Shown in pieces: positions 41,780 through 49,987 of a stretch of 64,000 nucleotides of DNA. Positions within the stretch are counted from its first letter, which is position 1. Each line of letters begins with the position of its first letter. Source of the DNA: Elusimicrobia bacterium GWA2_62_23. GTDB lineage: Bacteria > Elusimicrobiota > Elusimicrobia > Elusimicrobiales > UBA9959. A program made the translations under genes and the position numbers. A model generated the notes under the pieces. The model worked only from the letters and a program-made list of their open reading frames with translations, made no database searches and was not told the DNA's origin. The stretch is taken from contig MGTV01000049.1 of assembly GCA_001799635.1 (NCBI GenBank), forward strand, positions 59,353-123,352, given 5' to 3'.

Positions 41780-42468
41780 ATTTTCTCCTGCGGGCCTTTC
41801 TCGCGGGCCGCCAGCGCTTTTTCCCGGGCTTCGAGCTCGGCCCGGATCCTGTCGAAGGTCCTTATGAGTTCCGCCTTGCGGCCGTTAAAGTCCTCCACCA
41901 GCGCCTTCTCGCGCAGCCCGAGCTGCTTGGTCTTGGCCGCGACCTCGGTGTCGATGGACTGGATCTTGGTCTCCAGGGTCCTGTTCTTCTCCTCCCAGCG
42001 GGCCAGCATCTCCAGTTCCTTCTTGTTCACCTTGTCGTAAAGCTCCTGCATTTTGACGACGTAGCGGGAATTCAGTTCGCTGCCGTCCTCCATGGTCTTG
42101 GAGCGCAGCTCGGCCAGCTCGGAGTCGCGGGCCGCCAGCATGGTCTTGAGCTCCTCTATCTTTTTAAGGGAGTCGGCGTGCGTCTGCTGCAGCTTGGCCA
42201 GGCGTTCGGCCGCGGCGTCGGCCTCCGCTTTCAGGGACTCCTCGCGCCGGCCGTGGTCGCGGCACTTGATGGCCAGCCGGCCCTCGAAGTCGGTCTCGTA
42301 TTCCTTGACGATGTGCCCCAGCGTCCGCACGTCGGAGTCGAACTCCTCCAGGATGGCGTTGAGCTGCACCGAGGCGGGATTCTTGTCCGCCCAGAGGCGC
42401 TCGCCCAGGGCCTTCAGCCGCTCCAGCAGTTCCACGGGTACGCATTGTATGGCGCGTTCTTTTTCCAT
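41776..42468 (-). CDS. coiled-coil protein, unknown
   Basis: 230 residues, almost entirely helical with heptad periodicity and no signal peptide or membrane segment. Examples are LAKLQQTHADSLKKIEEL and LYDKVNKKELEMLARWEEKN. No enzyme motif is seen. It lies 2 bp past the end of the giant coiled-coil gene and overlaps the membrane protein gene by 4 nt, so the three are probably one translational unit. A structural or scaffold role is inferred. Confidence 0.8.
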   Translation of the reverse strand: MEKERAIQCVPVELLERLKALGERLWADKNPASVQLNAILEEFDSDVRTLGHIVKEYETDFEGRLAIKCRDHGRREESLKAEADAAAERLAKLQQTHADSLKKIEELKTMLAARDSELAELRSKTMEDGSELNSRYVVKMQELYDKVNKKELEMLARWEEKNRTLETKIQSIDTEVAAKTKQLGLREKALVEDFNGRKAELIRTFDRIRAELEAREKALAAREKGPQEKI

Positions 42469-42470
42469 AA

Positions 42471-45400
42471 TTATTTCCTGCTCTTGTATTCCATTATCGC
42501 GTGGGCGAGTTCCGTCCGCATCTTCTCCAAGTCGGAGGCCTTGGCGGCGTAGTCCTTCTCCAGCTTCAGGCGGAAGTCGTTGAGTTCCTTCTCCTTGCCG
42601 CCCAGGGCCTGCTTCTGGGAGAACAGCTCCTCGTTGAACCGGCCGATGCTTTCATTGAGCTTGGCGTGCATGGCGTCCAGCTCCAGCTGCTTCTGGCGGT
42701 AGATGTTCTCGCCGTCGGCCAGCAGGCGCTCCTTGGCGGCCAGCAGGTCTTCCAGCTGCTTCACCCGAGCTTCGTAGCGGGCCTTTTCGCCGCTTATCAC
42801 TTCACGGAAGCGCTTGTCGTGCTCGGAAACGTGCTTCATGAGGTCCACGGAGGAGTCCTGGCGCAGCGAGGCCATCTGGTGCTCCAGCTCCTGGATCTTG
42901 AGGTCGGCCGATTCCAGGTAGTTCTCGCGGCGCACTATCTCTTCGAGCATGCGGTCCTTCTCCTTGTTGAAGGCCTCGGTCAGCAGGTTCACCTCGTCGC
43001 GGTTCACTTCCTGGATGCGGACCAGCTCGGCCTCGGTGTGGCGCAGTTTCTGGGCGGTGGATTCCACCGCCTTGCGCACGGCGTCGGTCACGGCGGCGTT
43101 GAACTCGTCGGTGCGCAGCCTGTTGATCTCCAGTTTCTCTTCCTGCACGGCCTTGGTGGCCTTCAGCATGTCGTTGAAGGTGTCATCGGCGCGCTTGTTG
43201 GCGGAAAGCACTTCCTCGCGGGCCTGCTCCATGGCGGCGCGCAGGCCTTCGTTCTCGGACTCCATGATGCGCCGGAAGGAGGCCATCTCCTCTTCGAGCG
43301 CGGCGGATTTGGCCGCGTAATGGCGCTCCAGTTCCTCGCGGCGCTCTTTCAGCGCGCCCGAGCTGGCGTCCAGGATCTTGTTCTCGTAGATCCGGCGGGC
43401 CTCTTCGGTCTCGGACTTGAGCATGCGGATGGCGTCGTCCTTGGCTTCCAGGTGCTTATGCAGCTCTTCCTGTTTGGCCTTGGAGGCTTCCAGGGCTTCC
43501 ACCAGGTGGGACGTCTGTATGGACACGGCGTCCTTAACGCGGTAGGACAGCTCTTTCTCGAAATTGGCCTTGGCCTCCATCAGTTCGCGGTTGAGCTCCG
43601 CCTCGCGCAGGGTGTTGGACTCCTCCGACTTGCGCAGGCTCTTGTTCAGCTCCTCCATATCTTTCTGCGCCGAGCGGAAATGCTCGGAAGTCTCCGCCAG
43701 CGCGCGTTCCAGGCGCACACGCTCAGAGTTCCAGTTGCGGCGCTCCACTTCCGCCTTGGCCTCCACCTCCGCGCGGACCATCTCCGTCCTGGCGGTCAGT
43801 TCCTCCGCCAGGCGGGCCTTGTAGGCGGCATAATCGGCTTCCAGCGCGGCGGCCCGCTTGGAGAGTTCGGCTTCCAGGTCGGCGCGCTTACGCTCGAATT
43901 CGGATTTGATCGCGGTTTCCGCTATAAACCTCTCCGAAGAAATATTCTCCACCAGCGTCTCTTTCTCCGAGAGGCTGCGCTGCAGGTCCGCTATTTTCTC
44001 GGAGGAGGAGGAATCCAGGGCTTCCAGCTTAGCCTCGTACTCCGCTTTTATCGCGGAGGCGCGGCCTTCGGCGCGGTCGTGCGCGGCAATGGCTGCCTTG
44101 GACAGTTCGTCCACAAGTTTCGCCTTCTCCAGGGACAGGAGGCGGTCGCGCTCGGCTATCTCGCCGCGCAGAACCTCCATGTCGGTACGCAGTTCGGCCT
44201 CGCGGGCCTTGGCGGCGTCCTCGGCGGCCTTGAGGGCCGTGTTCATCTCCAGCTCGTAGTCGCGCGAAAGTATCGATTTTTCCTCGGCCGCTTTCATCCG
44301 CAGTTCGGCCAGGGCGGCGTCCAGCCTGCGGGCTTCGGCAAAGGCGCCCTCCATCTGCTTCTCGCGCTCGGCCAGCGCTTCGTTCAGGCGGGCTTTTTCA
44401 GCCTCCACGGCCTTGAGCCTATCCCCGTAGCGGGCGGCAAAATCCTTTTCCAGGTCGGCCTTGCGGGCTTCGTAGTCGGCGCGCACCGCGGCGTTGCGCT
44501 CCTCGGCCTGAGCTTCGCCGATGGCGGCCAACTTGGCCAGTTCGCTCCGGAAATTTTCCTTCTCCAGTTCGGCGGCGCGCACCGCCTCGTTCACGGAAGC
44601 GCTGAGCCGGCCTATGGTCTCGTTGTAGGCGCGTTTCTCCTCTTCGAAGGCCTGCAGTTTGGCGCGGAAGGCGGCTTCACCCGCCTGCACGCGTTCCATC
44701 ATCTCTTTGTGGTGCTGTTCGCGAGACTCGGCCAGTCTATTTTCCAGGGTTTTGACGCTTTCCTGGCTCTTCGCCTGAACACGCTCCAGCTCCTGCGTTT
44801 TCTCCGCATAAGCCAGTTCAATGCCTGAAACGCGGGCGTTCATGGTGGCCTCTATGGCGGCCAGGCGCTGACCGAACTCGGCCTCCAGGGCGGCGCGCTC
44901 CTGCGCCCAGCCTGCGGACTTAGCCTCTAACTTTACCAGAAGTTCTTTAACGGCGGCCTCTTTCAGGCCCTTCTCTTTCTCCAGCTCCGCGATCTGGGCG
45001 CGGAAAGCGGTCTCTTTTTCGCTTATTATCTTTATCAGTTCAGTATGGTGAACTTCCTGCTGGGAGGCCAGCTTATTCTCTATTTCCTTAATGCGCTCCT
45101 GCGCGGAGGTGAACTGCTCCTCGCGGATGCGCTGCTCGTCCAGCAGGCGGGCGCGTTCGGTCTGCCAGGAGGCTTCCAGGGAGCGCACCTGGGCGGCGTG
45201 GTCGGAATCCATGGCGCGCAGCTTTTCGTCCAGGCCGGCTTCCAGCGCGGTCTTGACCTTGCGGTAATTCTCCTCCAGGTCGCGCCTTTTGCCGGCGAAC
45301 TCGGCCTCGAGCTCGCGGCGGCGTGCCTCCACCTTCTCTTCGGAAAGGCGCACATTGCCTTCCAGGGCCTCGATGCGCCCGGAAAGTTCTTTCTCGCGGG

Positions 45401-45947
45401 CCTTGAAAGTGCCCTGCAGGGAAGTCATGCGGCTCTGGTAATCGGTTTCGAGTTCAGTGCGCAGCGAATCGTATTTCTTCTGGGCCTCGGCCAGGCGGCC
45501 GGCGTACTGGCTTTCCACTTCCAGCAGGCGGCCGTTCCAGCGCTCTATCACGGAGCGCTGGTTGCGGTCCAGGTCCTCGAACTTGCTCTGGTACTCGTCT
45601 TCCAGGCTCTTGCGCAGGGAATCCAGCTTGGCCTCTTTCTTGAGCAGCTGCTGAATGTCGAGTTTCCCCTCGCCCAGCAGGGACATGGTGGCTTCCAGCT
45701 TGGTGTAGAAATCCTCTTTTTCCTCCAGCGTCTTGGTGCGGGAGGTGTAGGCATCCTGCAGGGAGGAGTCCTTGAGCTGCAGTTTCTTGGCGGCTTCTTC
45801 GGCTATGGCCAGGTTCTTCTTGAGGTCCGCCTTATCTTTTTCGATAGTGTTGAGCCGTTCGAGCGCCCAGCGCAGCGTCATGCGCGCCGTGTCGAGGCTG
45901 GTAACGTCGTTCACCATCTGTTCGAGTTCGCCGTATTCGTTTGCCAT
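42471..45947 (-). CDS. giant coiled-coil protein (1158 aa), unknown
   Basis: 1158 residues of near-continuous coiled coil rich in Ala, Glu, Lys and Arg, with no signal, membrane segment or catalytic motif. A longer-period internal repeat is visible: ENKLASQQEVHHTELI...ETAFRAQIAELEKEK and ENRLAESREQHHKEMM...EAAFRAKLQAFEEEK align closely, and ELEHQMASLRQDSSVDLM...DKRFREV is a more distant copy near the C-terminus. It is conceptually similar to cytoskeletal coiled-coil scaffolds of bacteria (such as AglZ or FilP-like proteins), but no homology is claimed. AAAGG lies about 6 nt before the start. It is first in the coiled-coil/membrane-protein/export-gene succession. Confidence 0.85.
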   Translation of the reverse strand: MANEYGELEQMVNDVTSLDTARMTLRWALERLNTIEKDKADLKKNLAIAEEAAKKLQLKDSSLQDAYTSRTKTLEEKEDFYTKLEATMSLLGEGKLDIQQLLKKEAKLDSLRKSLEDEYQSKFEDLDRNQRSVIERWNGRLLEVESQYAGRLAEAQKKYDSLRTELETDYQSRMTSLQGTFKAREKELSGRIEALEGNVRLSEEKVEARRRELEAEFAGKRRDLEENYRKVKTALEAGLDEKLRAMDSDHAAQVRSLEASWQTERARLLDEQRIREEQFTSAQERIKEIENKLASQQEVHHTELIKIISEKETAFRAQIAELEKEKGLKEAAVKELLVKLEAKSAGWAQERAALEAEFGQRLAAIEATMNARVSGIELAYAEKTQELERVQAKSQESVKTLENRLAESREQHHKEMMERVQAGEAAFRAKLQAFEEEKRAYNETIGRLSASVNEAVRAAELEKENFRSELAKLAAIGEAQAEERNAAVRADYEARKADLEKDFAARYGDRLKAVEAEKARLNEALAEREKQMEGAFAEARRLDAALAELRMKAAEEKSILSRDYELEMNTALKAAEDAAKAREAELRTDMEVLRGEIAERDRLLSLEKAKLVDELSKAAIAAHDRAEGRASAIKAEYEAKLEALDSSSSEKIADLQRSLSEKETLVENISSERFIAETAIKSEFERKRADLEAELSKRAAALEADYAAYKARLAEELTARTEMVRAEVEAKAEVERRNWNSERVRLERALAETSEHFRSAQKDMEELNKSLRKSEESNTLREAELNRELMEAKANFEKELSYRVKDAVSIQTSHLVEALEASKAKQEELHKHLEAKDDAIRMLKSETEEARRIYENKILDASSGALKERREELERHYAAKSAALEEEMASFRRIMESENEGLRAAMEQAREEVLSANKRADDTFNDMLKATKAVQEEKLEINRLRTDEFNAAVTDAVRKAVESTAQKLRHTEAELVRIQEVNRDEVNLLTEAFNKEKDRMLEEIVRRENYLESADLKIQELEHQMASLRQDSSVDLMKHVSEHDKRFREVISGEKARYEARVKQLEDLLAAKERLLADGENIYRQKQLELDAMHAKLNESIGRFNEELFSQKQALGGKEKELNDFRLKLEKDYAAKASDLEKMRTELAHAIMEYKSRK

Positions 45948-46066
45948 AGTTTTACCTTTGTCCGCTCTATAACAAGTCTAATATACGCCGGCCCTATAAG
46001 CAATAAAAGGAATGTTAAATGATTATTAACAGAATGTTTCGCCCTATGAGGCCGGGCGGACGGGCG
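45948..46066 (-). promoter_or_regulatory. likely promoter region of the coiled-coil operon
   Basis: The 167-bp gap before the giant coiled-coil gene contains GTATATTAGACTTG and TTGTTATAG on the minus strand as candidate -10 boxes and an AAAGGTAAAA ribosome region. No strong -35 or operator can be named. Confidence 0.3.
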
Positions 46067-46096
46067 CAAAAAAGCCGCGCAGGAACGCGGCTTTTC
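46067..46096 (-). terminator. intrinsic terminator of the DUF2569-like gene
   Basis: On the minus strand AAAAGCCGCG pairs with CGCGGCTTTT around a six-base loop and continues into TTTTTT. It lies just after the stop at 46115. Confidence 0.8.
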
Positions 46097-46114
46097 AGAC
46101 CCTGAAGGCGGGAA

Positions 46115-46564
46115 TCAGCGGTAAGTGTTGCGGACCCGGACGGAATTGGACAGGTAGCTGTGCCAGGCCAGGGAGTAGATGAGGAACCCCACGGAGGCCT
46201 CGATGACCTGCAGCAGGGCCACGTGCCCTATGCCGGAAAATACGGCGTAGTTGCCCATGTAGACCCCGGTCAGTACGGTCATCCCCATGGCCGCCTCGAA
46301 AAAAAGCTTGGCTTTCTTCACCGCCCCCGGCTTAAGATCCTTCAGGTCGCGGCCGGCGGTAAAGCTCAGGTATACCAGCCCCAGCATCAGCGCGTCGCCT
46401 AACAGCGCCAGCGGTTTGAGGCCTATCAGTTTTACCTGGATGAGCACGGCCCAGCCGAGCGCCGCAACGGTCACCACCGGGCCCACGCCCATCAGCAGGA
46501 TGACCAGCAGCCGCAGCCATCCGCCCACTCCCACAGGCCCGTTCTCGGTCGAATTTTCGGTCAT
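46115..46564 (-). CDS. DUF2569-like integral membrane protein
   Basis: 149 residues with four hydrophobic helices. The start VGVGGWLRLLVILLMGVGP and the end SLAWHSYLSNSVRVRNTYR match the pattern of DUF2569 proteins (GGWL near the N-terminus; YF-x-x-SxRVKNTF near the C-terminus). Function is unknown. It has its own terminator and is divergent from the gene at 46631. Confidence 0.72.
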   Translation of the reverse strand: MTENSTENGPVGVGGWLRLLVILLMGVGPVVTVAALGWAVLIQVKLIGLKPLALLGDALMLGLVYLSFTAGRDLKDLKPGAVKKAKLFFEAAMGMTVLTGVYMGNYAVFSGIGHVALLQVIEASVGFLIYSLAWHSYLSNSVRVRNTYR

Positions 46565-46614
46565 AGCTTTCTCCCCGTGCCGGCGATATTCCTTCCTGCC
46601 TGACCGGACTATTT

Positions 46615-46620
46615 TATAAA
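46615..46620 (+). promoter_or_regulatory. TATAAA -10 box close to the start at 46631
   Basis: TATAAA inside ATTTTATAAAATTT ends 10 nt before the ATG. No ribosome site lies between (AATTTAAGCCG). A very short or absent 5' leader is implied. Confidence 0.4.
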
Positions 46621-46630
46621 ATTTAAGCCG

Positions 46631-47056
46631 ATGCTAAGAAAACTGACCCTGCTGCTCCTGCTGGCCGCCGCCGTCTTCGCCGGCTGGAAATTCGGCTACC
46701 AGGCCGCGCTGCGCTACTTCTTCCGGGTCTCGGGCACCGTCAGCGTGCGCCCGGACCTGCTCAACGCCCTGCCCGGCGCCAACAGCATGCTGTTCGTGGT
46801 GGTCCGCAACAGCGGCGGCGTGCCCGTGGCGGTCAAGAAGATCATCAACCCGGCCTTCCCGGCCAGGTTCGAAATGGGGCCCTCAAACCTGATCATGCCC
46901 GACCTGCTCACGCGCCGCATCTACCTGGAGGCCGCGCTGAACACGCACGGCCAGCTGGGCGAAAACCGCCGGGGCGACCTGCGGGGCGAACTGAGCTCCG
47001 GGGCCGCCATCATCAGCAAGGGCCTTTCCGTCACCCTCGACACCCGGATAAAATAA
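46631..47056 (+). CDS. small exported protein resembling the CcmI/CycH C-terminal domain
   Basis: 141 residues: one N-terminal helix (LTLLLLLAAAVFAGWKFGYQ) then a beta-rich domain. The pattern SMLFVVVRNSGGVPVAVKKI, FEMGPSNLIMP, YLEAALNTHGQLGENRRGDLRG resembles the C-terminal domain of cytochrome c biogenesis factor CcmI/CycH, but without its TPR part and with no ccm genes nearby. It may be a stand-alone chaperone-like or structural periplasmic domain. The similarity is by eye only. It is followed by a bidirectional hairpin. Confidence 0.6.
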   Translation: MLRKLTLLLLLAAAVFAGWKFGYQAALRYFFRVSGTVSVRPDLLNALPGANSMLFVVVRNSGGVPVAVKKIINPAFPARFEMGPSNLIMPDLLTRRIYLEAALNTHGQLGENRRGDLRGELSSGAAIISKGLSVTLDTRIK

Positions 47057-47081
47057 AACCCGGGGCCGTTAAGCCCCGGGC
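47051..47081. terminator. hairpin between convergent genes at 46631 and 47102
   Basis: CCCGGGGC (47059-47066) pairs with GCCCCGGG (47073-47080). On the minus strand the stem is followed by TTTTATTTTA, so it fits as the terminator of the 57-residue gene; the plus-strand T run is weak. Confidence 0.6.
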
Positions 47082-47101
47082 TTCGCGCGGCCGCCGCGCC
47101 G

Positions 47102-47275
47102 CTAATCGTTCTTTGCCGGCGGACGCCCGCCGTTGGACATCGCGAAAAGCCACACCAGTTTGTCGGTAGACTTCACCAGGTTGTCCCAGTTCTTGGCCAG
47201 TTTGGGTTCTTTCTTTTCCCGCTTGGCCAGTTTAACGTCCTGTTCGTACTTCTTGCCTATTTCTTCCCAAGTCAT
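47102..47275 (-). CDS. 57-residue hypothetical protein
   Basis: Begins at the ATG at 47275 (MTWEEIGKKYEQDVKLAKRE) and ends PPAKND before TAG at 47104-47102. The composition is strongly charged (Lys/Glu) with a short C-terminal aromatic-rich helix (TDKLVWLFAMSNGG). GGTGGGGGG lies 6 nt upstream as a ribosome site and a terminator-like hairpin lies downstream, which supports a real gene. No family is recognised. Confidence 0.6.
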   Translation of the reverse strand: MTWEEIGKKYEQDVKLAKREKKEPKLAKNWDNLVKSTDKLVWLFAMSNGGRPPAKND

Positions 47276-47370
47276 AGTCCCCCCACCTTCCGGAATTACC
47301 GGCCCCCCCGGGCCGTTACTGCTTACGGATATTATACATCACCCCAAAAAAGAGCCAAGGGCCATTGGGC

Positions 47371-47601
47371 CTACCAGCCGCGAGCCCTTGAGACCCCCAT
47401 ATAGATCAGCACCCCGCCTATGAGCAGCAGCAGGAAGCCCCAGTTCTTGCGGTGCAGAGCCACGTAGGAGTCGTTAAGGAACGTCTCCTTTATCAGCCGG
47501 TTCACGCGCTCTATGGCCTCCGGCTTGTAGATATAGCCCAGGCCCAGCAGAATGAACACCAGGCCGAAGAACACCTTAAGGTACGGGTTTATCTCCGTCA
47601 T
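47371..47601 (-). CDS. small two-helix membrane protein, unknown
   Basis: 76 residues. Two hydrophobic helices (VFFGLVFILLGLGYIY; WGFLLLLIGGVLIYMGVSRA) flank a basic/acidic loop with YKPEAIERVNRLIKETFLND. The N-terminus overlaps the end of pth by 26 nt, consistent with translational coupling. No known family; the loop resembles small inner-membrane accessory proteins only in composition. Confidence 0.65.
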   Translation of the reverse strand: MTEINPYLKVFFGLVFILLGLGYIYKPEAIERVNRLIKETFLNDSYVALHRKNWGFLLLLIGGVLIYMGVSRARGW

Positions 47602-48172
47602 TGTTATAGCGGTTCATAGCCGTGACCACTCCGCCCGTGAACGCCGTTTTCAGCGCGTCGCAGGCCCGGTCCAGGAATTCCGGCAACCGCACCCCCTCTT
47701 CTTTAGAGAACTTTGAAAGCACGAAATTCTTGCCCTCTATGTGGGCGGGCCTGGGGCCTATGCCCAGGCGCAGGCGCGGGCACGCGGGCCCCACGGCGGA
47801 GATCACGGAGGCCATGCCGTTATGCGACCCGGCCGACCCGTCGCGGCGCAGGCGCATTTTGCCGAAGGGCAGGGCCAGGTCGTCGTAGGCGGCCAGGATG
47901 GCGACGGGCGGCACCTTGTAGAAGCCGCCAAAGCTCTGCACGGCCTGGCCGGACAGGTTCATGTAGGTCTGGGGTTTCAGGAGGAAGCAGCGCCGGCCGG
48001 CCGTGGCGAACTCGACATACAGGCCCAGGCCCTTCCAGTCGCGCCAGCGCTCGCCGGGAGCCAGGCGCGACGCGGCCAGGTCGGCCAGCATGAAGCCGAT
48101 GTTGTGGCGGGTCTTTTCGTATTCCGGCCCCGGGTTGCCCAGCAGGACCGCTAATTGTAACTGGTCGTTCAC
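47576..48172 (-). CDS. pth: peptidyl-tRNA hydrolase
   Basis: 198 residues. It releases peptidyl-tRNAs that drop off ribosomes. The catalytic region LLGNPGPEYEKTRHNIGFML contains the active-site His (TRHNIG). Further conserved segments are LLKPQTYMNLSGQAV and YDDLALPFGKMRLRRDGSAG with SHNGMASV. It follows rplY on the same strand, the usual prs-rplY-pth order in many bacteria. A C-terminal extension (TAMNRYNNDGDKPVP) overlaps the start of the next small gene. Confidence 0.94.
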   Translation of the reverse strand: MNDQLQLAVLLGNPGPEYEKTRHNIGFMLADLAASRLAPGERWRDWKGLGLYVEFATAGRRCFLLKPQTYMNLSGQAVQSFGGFYKVPPVAILAAYDDLALPFGKMRLRRDGSAGSHNGMASVISAVGPACPRLRLGIGPRPAHIEGKNFVLSKFSKEEGVRLPEFLDRACDALKTAFTGGVVTAMNRYNNDGDKPVP

Positions 48173-48184
48173 GCCCTAACCCTC

Positions 48185-48238
48185 TAAAAGGACGGGGAGC
48201 AGAAGCCGAACGTTAAAAGTCCAACCTCTGCTCCCCGT
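48185..48238 (-). terminator. intrinsic terminator after rplY
   Basis: On the minus strand ACGGGGAGCAG pairs with CTGCTCCCCGT across a 25-base loop, followed by CCTTTTAG. The T tract is short, so partial readthrough to pth is possible. Confidence 0.6.
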
Positions 48239-48254
48239 GTTAAGCGGCCTCCAA

Positions 48255-48995
48255 TTACTTCTTGGGGGCGTCCGCTTTCTTGTCGCCCGCGGGAGCGCCC
48301 GCGGCGGGCTTGGCGCCGGCGGCAGGCTTCGCCCCGGCGGCAGGAGCGGCGCCCTCGGCGCCCTCTTTCTCCTTGCCCTTCGCTATCACTTCAGGTTCCG
48401 CACCGGCCGCGGCGGCGCCGGCGGCAGGGGTCTCAACCTTCTCTTCCTTCGGAGCGGTCACGCTGACCACGATCTGTTCAGGAGCGTCGAGCAGGTCGTA
48501 CTTGCCCGGCTTTATGTCCTTCACGCGCAGCGAGTGGTTGATATGCAGGTCGGTAATGTCGATAATGACCTCGTGCGGGATCTCGGTGGGCAGGCAGGAC
48601 ACGTTGACTTCGCGCATGGTGTGTTCCACCAGGCCGCCCTGGGTCTTGGCGCCGTAGCACTCGCCGACGAGTTTCACGTGCACCTTCACCTTGATCTTCT
48701 CGGTGAGCGAGATGCGCTGGAAGTCGAAATGGCGGTACTTGTCGCTGACGGGGTGGCGCTGCATGGCCTTTATGATGACCACGTCTTCGCCGCCCTGGTA
48801 GGCGATGGTGATGATGGCGTTGGGGTTGGCCTTGATGATGGCCGTCATGGCCTTCTCGTCAACGGTCACGCTCACCGGCTTCTTGTCGAGGCCGTAGATG
48901 ACCGCGGGAATGCGGCCGCCGGCCCTGTGGGCGCTCAGTATGCCGCGCTGGCCGGCCTTGTCCCGCATCTCGGCGGAAATTTTAGTCTGTTGCAT
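48255..48995 (-). CDS. rplY: 50S ribosomal protein L25/general stress protein Ctc
   Basis: 246 residues. The N-terminal L25 domain binds 5S rRNA (SAHRAGGRIPAVIYGLDKKP; HPVSDKYRHFDFQRISLTEK), and the TL5/Ctc C-terminal beta domain follows (LVEHTMREVNVSCLPTEIPH). A long low-complexity tail of about 65 residues is rich in Ala, Pro, Gly and Lys with repeated PAAGAK units. AGGAGGAG precedes the start. It lies downstream of prs, in the classical order. Confidence 0.93.
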   Translation of the reverse strand: MQQTKISAEMRDKAGQRGILSAHRAGGRIPAVIYGLDKKPVSVTVDEKAMTAIIKANPNAIITIAYQGGEDVVIIKAMQRHPVSDKYRHFDFQRISLTEKIKVKVHVKLVGECYGAKTQGGLVEHTMREVNVSCLPTEIPHEVIIDITDLHINHSLRVKDIKPGKYDLLDAPEQIVVSVTAPKEEKVETPAAGAAAAGAEPEVIAKGKEKEGAEGAAPAAGAKPAAGAKPAAGAPAGDKKADAPKK

Positions 48996-49033
48996 AGTAC
49001 TACTCCTCCTGCTGGATTACATCCTGCGCCGGA

Positions 49034-49987
49034 TCACTTGAAAAGTTCGCTTATGGACTCGCCCATGTGATTGCGCTTAATGGCCTCCGCAAGGAGCGGC
49101 GCCACGGATACTATCTTTATTTTAGCACTTTTTGAGGCGTTTACGGGAATCGTATCGCTGAAAATGATCTCTTCTATGGGGGATTTGTCTATGCGCTCGA
49201 TGGCGTCCCGGGAGAGCACCCCGTGGGTGGCGGCGGCCACTATCTTGGCCGCGCCCTGCTCCTTTATGCTCTGGGCCACCTGGCAAAGCGTGCCGGCCGT
49301 GTCCACCAGGTCGTCGAAAATGAAGCAGGTCTTGCCCTTCACGTCGCCGATGATATTGTAGACCATGGCCTCGTTGGGGCGCGGGCGGCGCTTGTCTATG
49401 ATGACCAGGCCCATGTCCAGGCGCTTGGCGAAAGAGCGCGCGCGCTCCACGCTGCCCACGTCGGGCGAGACCACTACGGTGTTCTCGAAATTGCGGCCCT
49501 TTATATACTCGAGGATGGCCGGCCGGGAGTAAAGGTGGTCCAGCGGGATGTCGAAGAAGCCCTGGATCTGCGCGGCGTGCAGGTCCAGCGTGATCACGCG
49601 GTTCACGCCGGCCTCGGTAAGGAGGTTGGCCACCAGCTTGGCGGTAATGGCCACGCGGGGGGCCGGTTTGCGGTCGGCCCGGGCGTAGCCGTAATAGGGC
49701 ATCACGGCCGTGATGCGGCCGGCCGAAGCGCGGCGCAGCGCGTCGGTCATTATGAGCAGTTCCATCAGATTGTCGTTGACCGGGGGGCAGGTGGGCTGCA
49801 CCACGTAGCAGTCCTCGCCGCGCACGCTTTCCAGGATATGCGCGTCGGTCTCGCCGTCGGCGAAACGGCTGACCTTGGCCTCGCAGAGCGGCACGCCCAT
49901 GATATCGCAGATCTTGCGGGCCAGCGCCGGGTTGGCGTTGCCGGTGAAGATCTTGAAGTTGCCCCTTTTGCGCATTTCGGGAGTCAT
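49034..49987 (-). CDS. prs: ribose-phosphate pyrophosphokinase
   Basis: 317 residues. It makes PRPP from ribose-5-phosphate and ATP for nucleotide, His and Trp synthesis. Conserved segments: FTGNANPALARKICDIMGVP, RGEDCYVVQPTCPPVNDNLM, VSPDVGSVERARSFAKRLD, and the PRPP-binding loop CFIFDDLVDTAGTLCQVAQ. Full length. It overlaps glmU by 4 nt (ATGA), so PRPP and UDP-GlcNAc synthesis are coupled in one operon, as in many bacteria. Confidence 0.96.
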   Translation of the reverse strand: MTPEMRKRGNFKIFTGNANPALARKICDIMGVPLCEAKVSRFADGETDAHILESVRGEDCYVVQPTCPPVNDNLMELLIMTDALRRASAGRITAVMPYYGYARADRKPAPRVAITAKLVANLLTEAGVNRVITLDLHAAQIQGFFDIPLDHLYSRPAILEYIKGRNFENTVVVSPDVGSVERARSFAKRLDMGLVIIDKRRPRPNEAMVYNIIGDVKGKTCFIFDDLVDTAGTLCQVAQSIKEQGAAKIVAAATHGVLSRDAIERIDKSPIEEIIFSDTIPVNASKSAKIKIVSVAPLLAEAIKRNHMGESISELFK

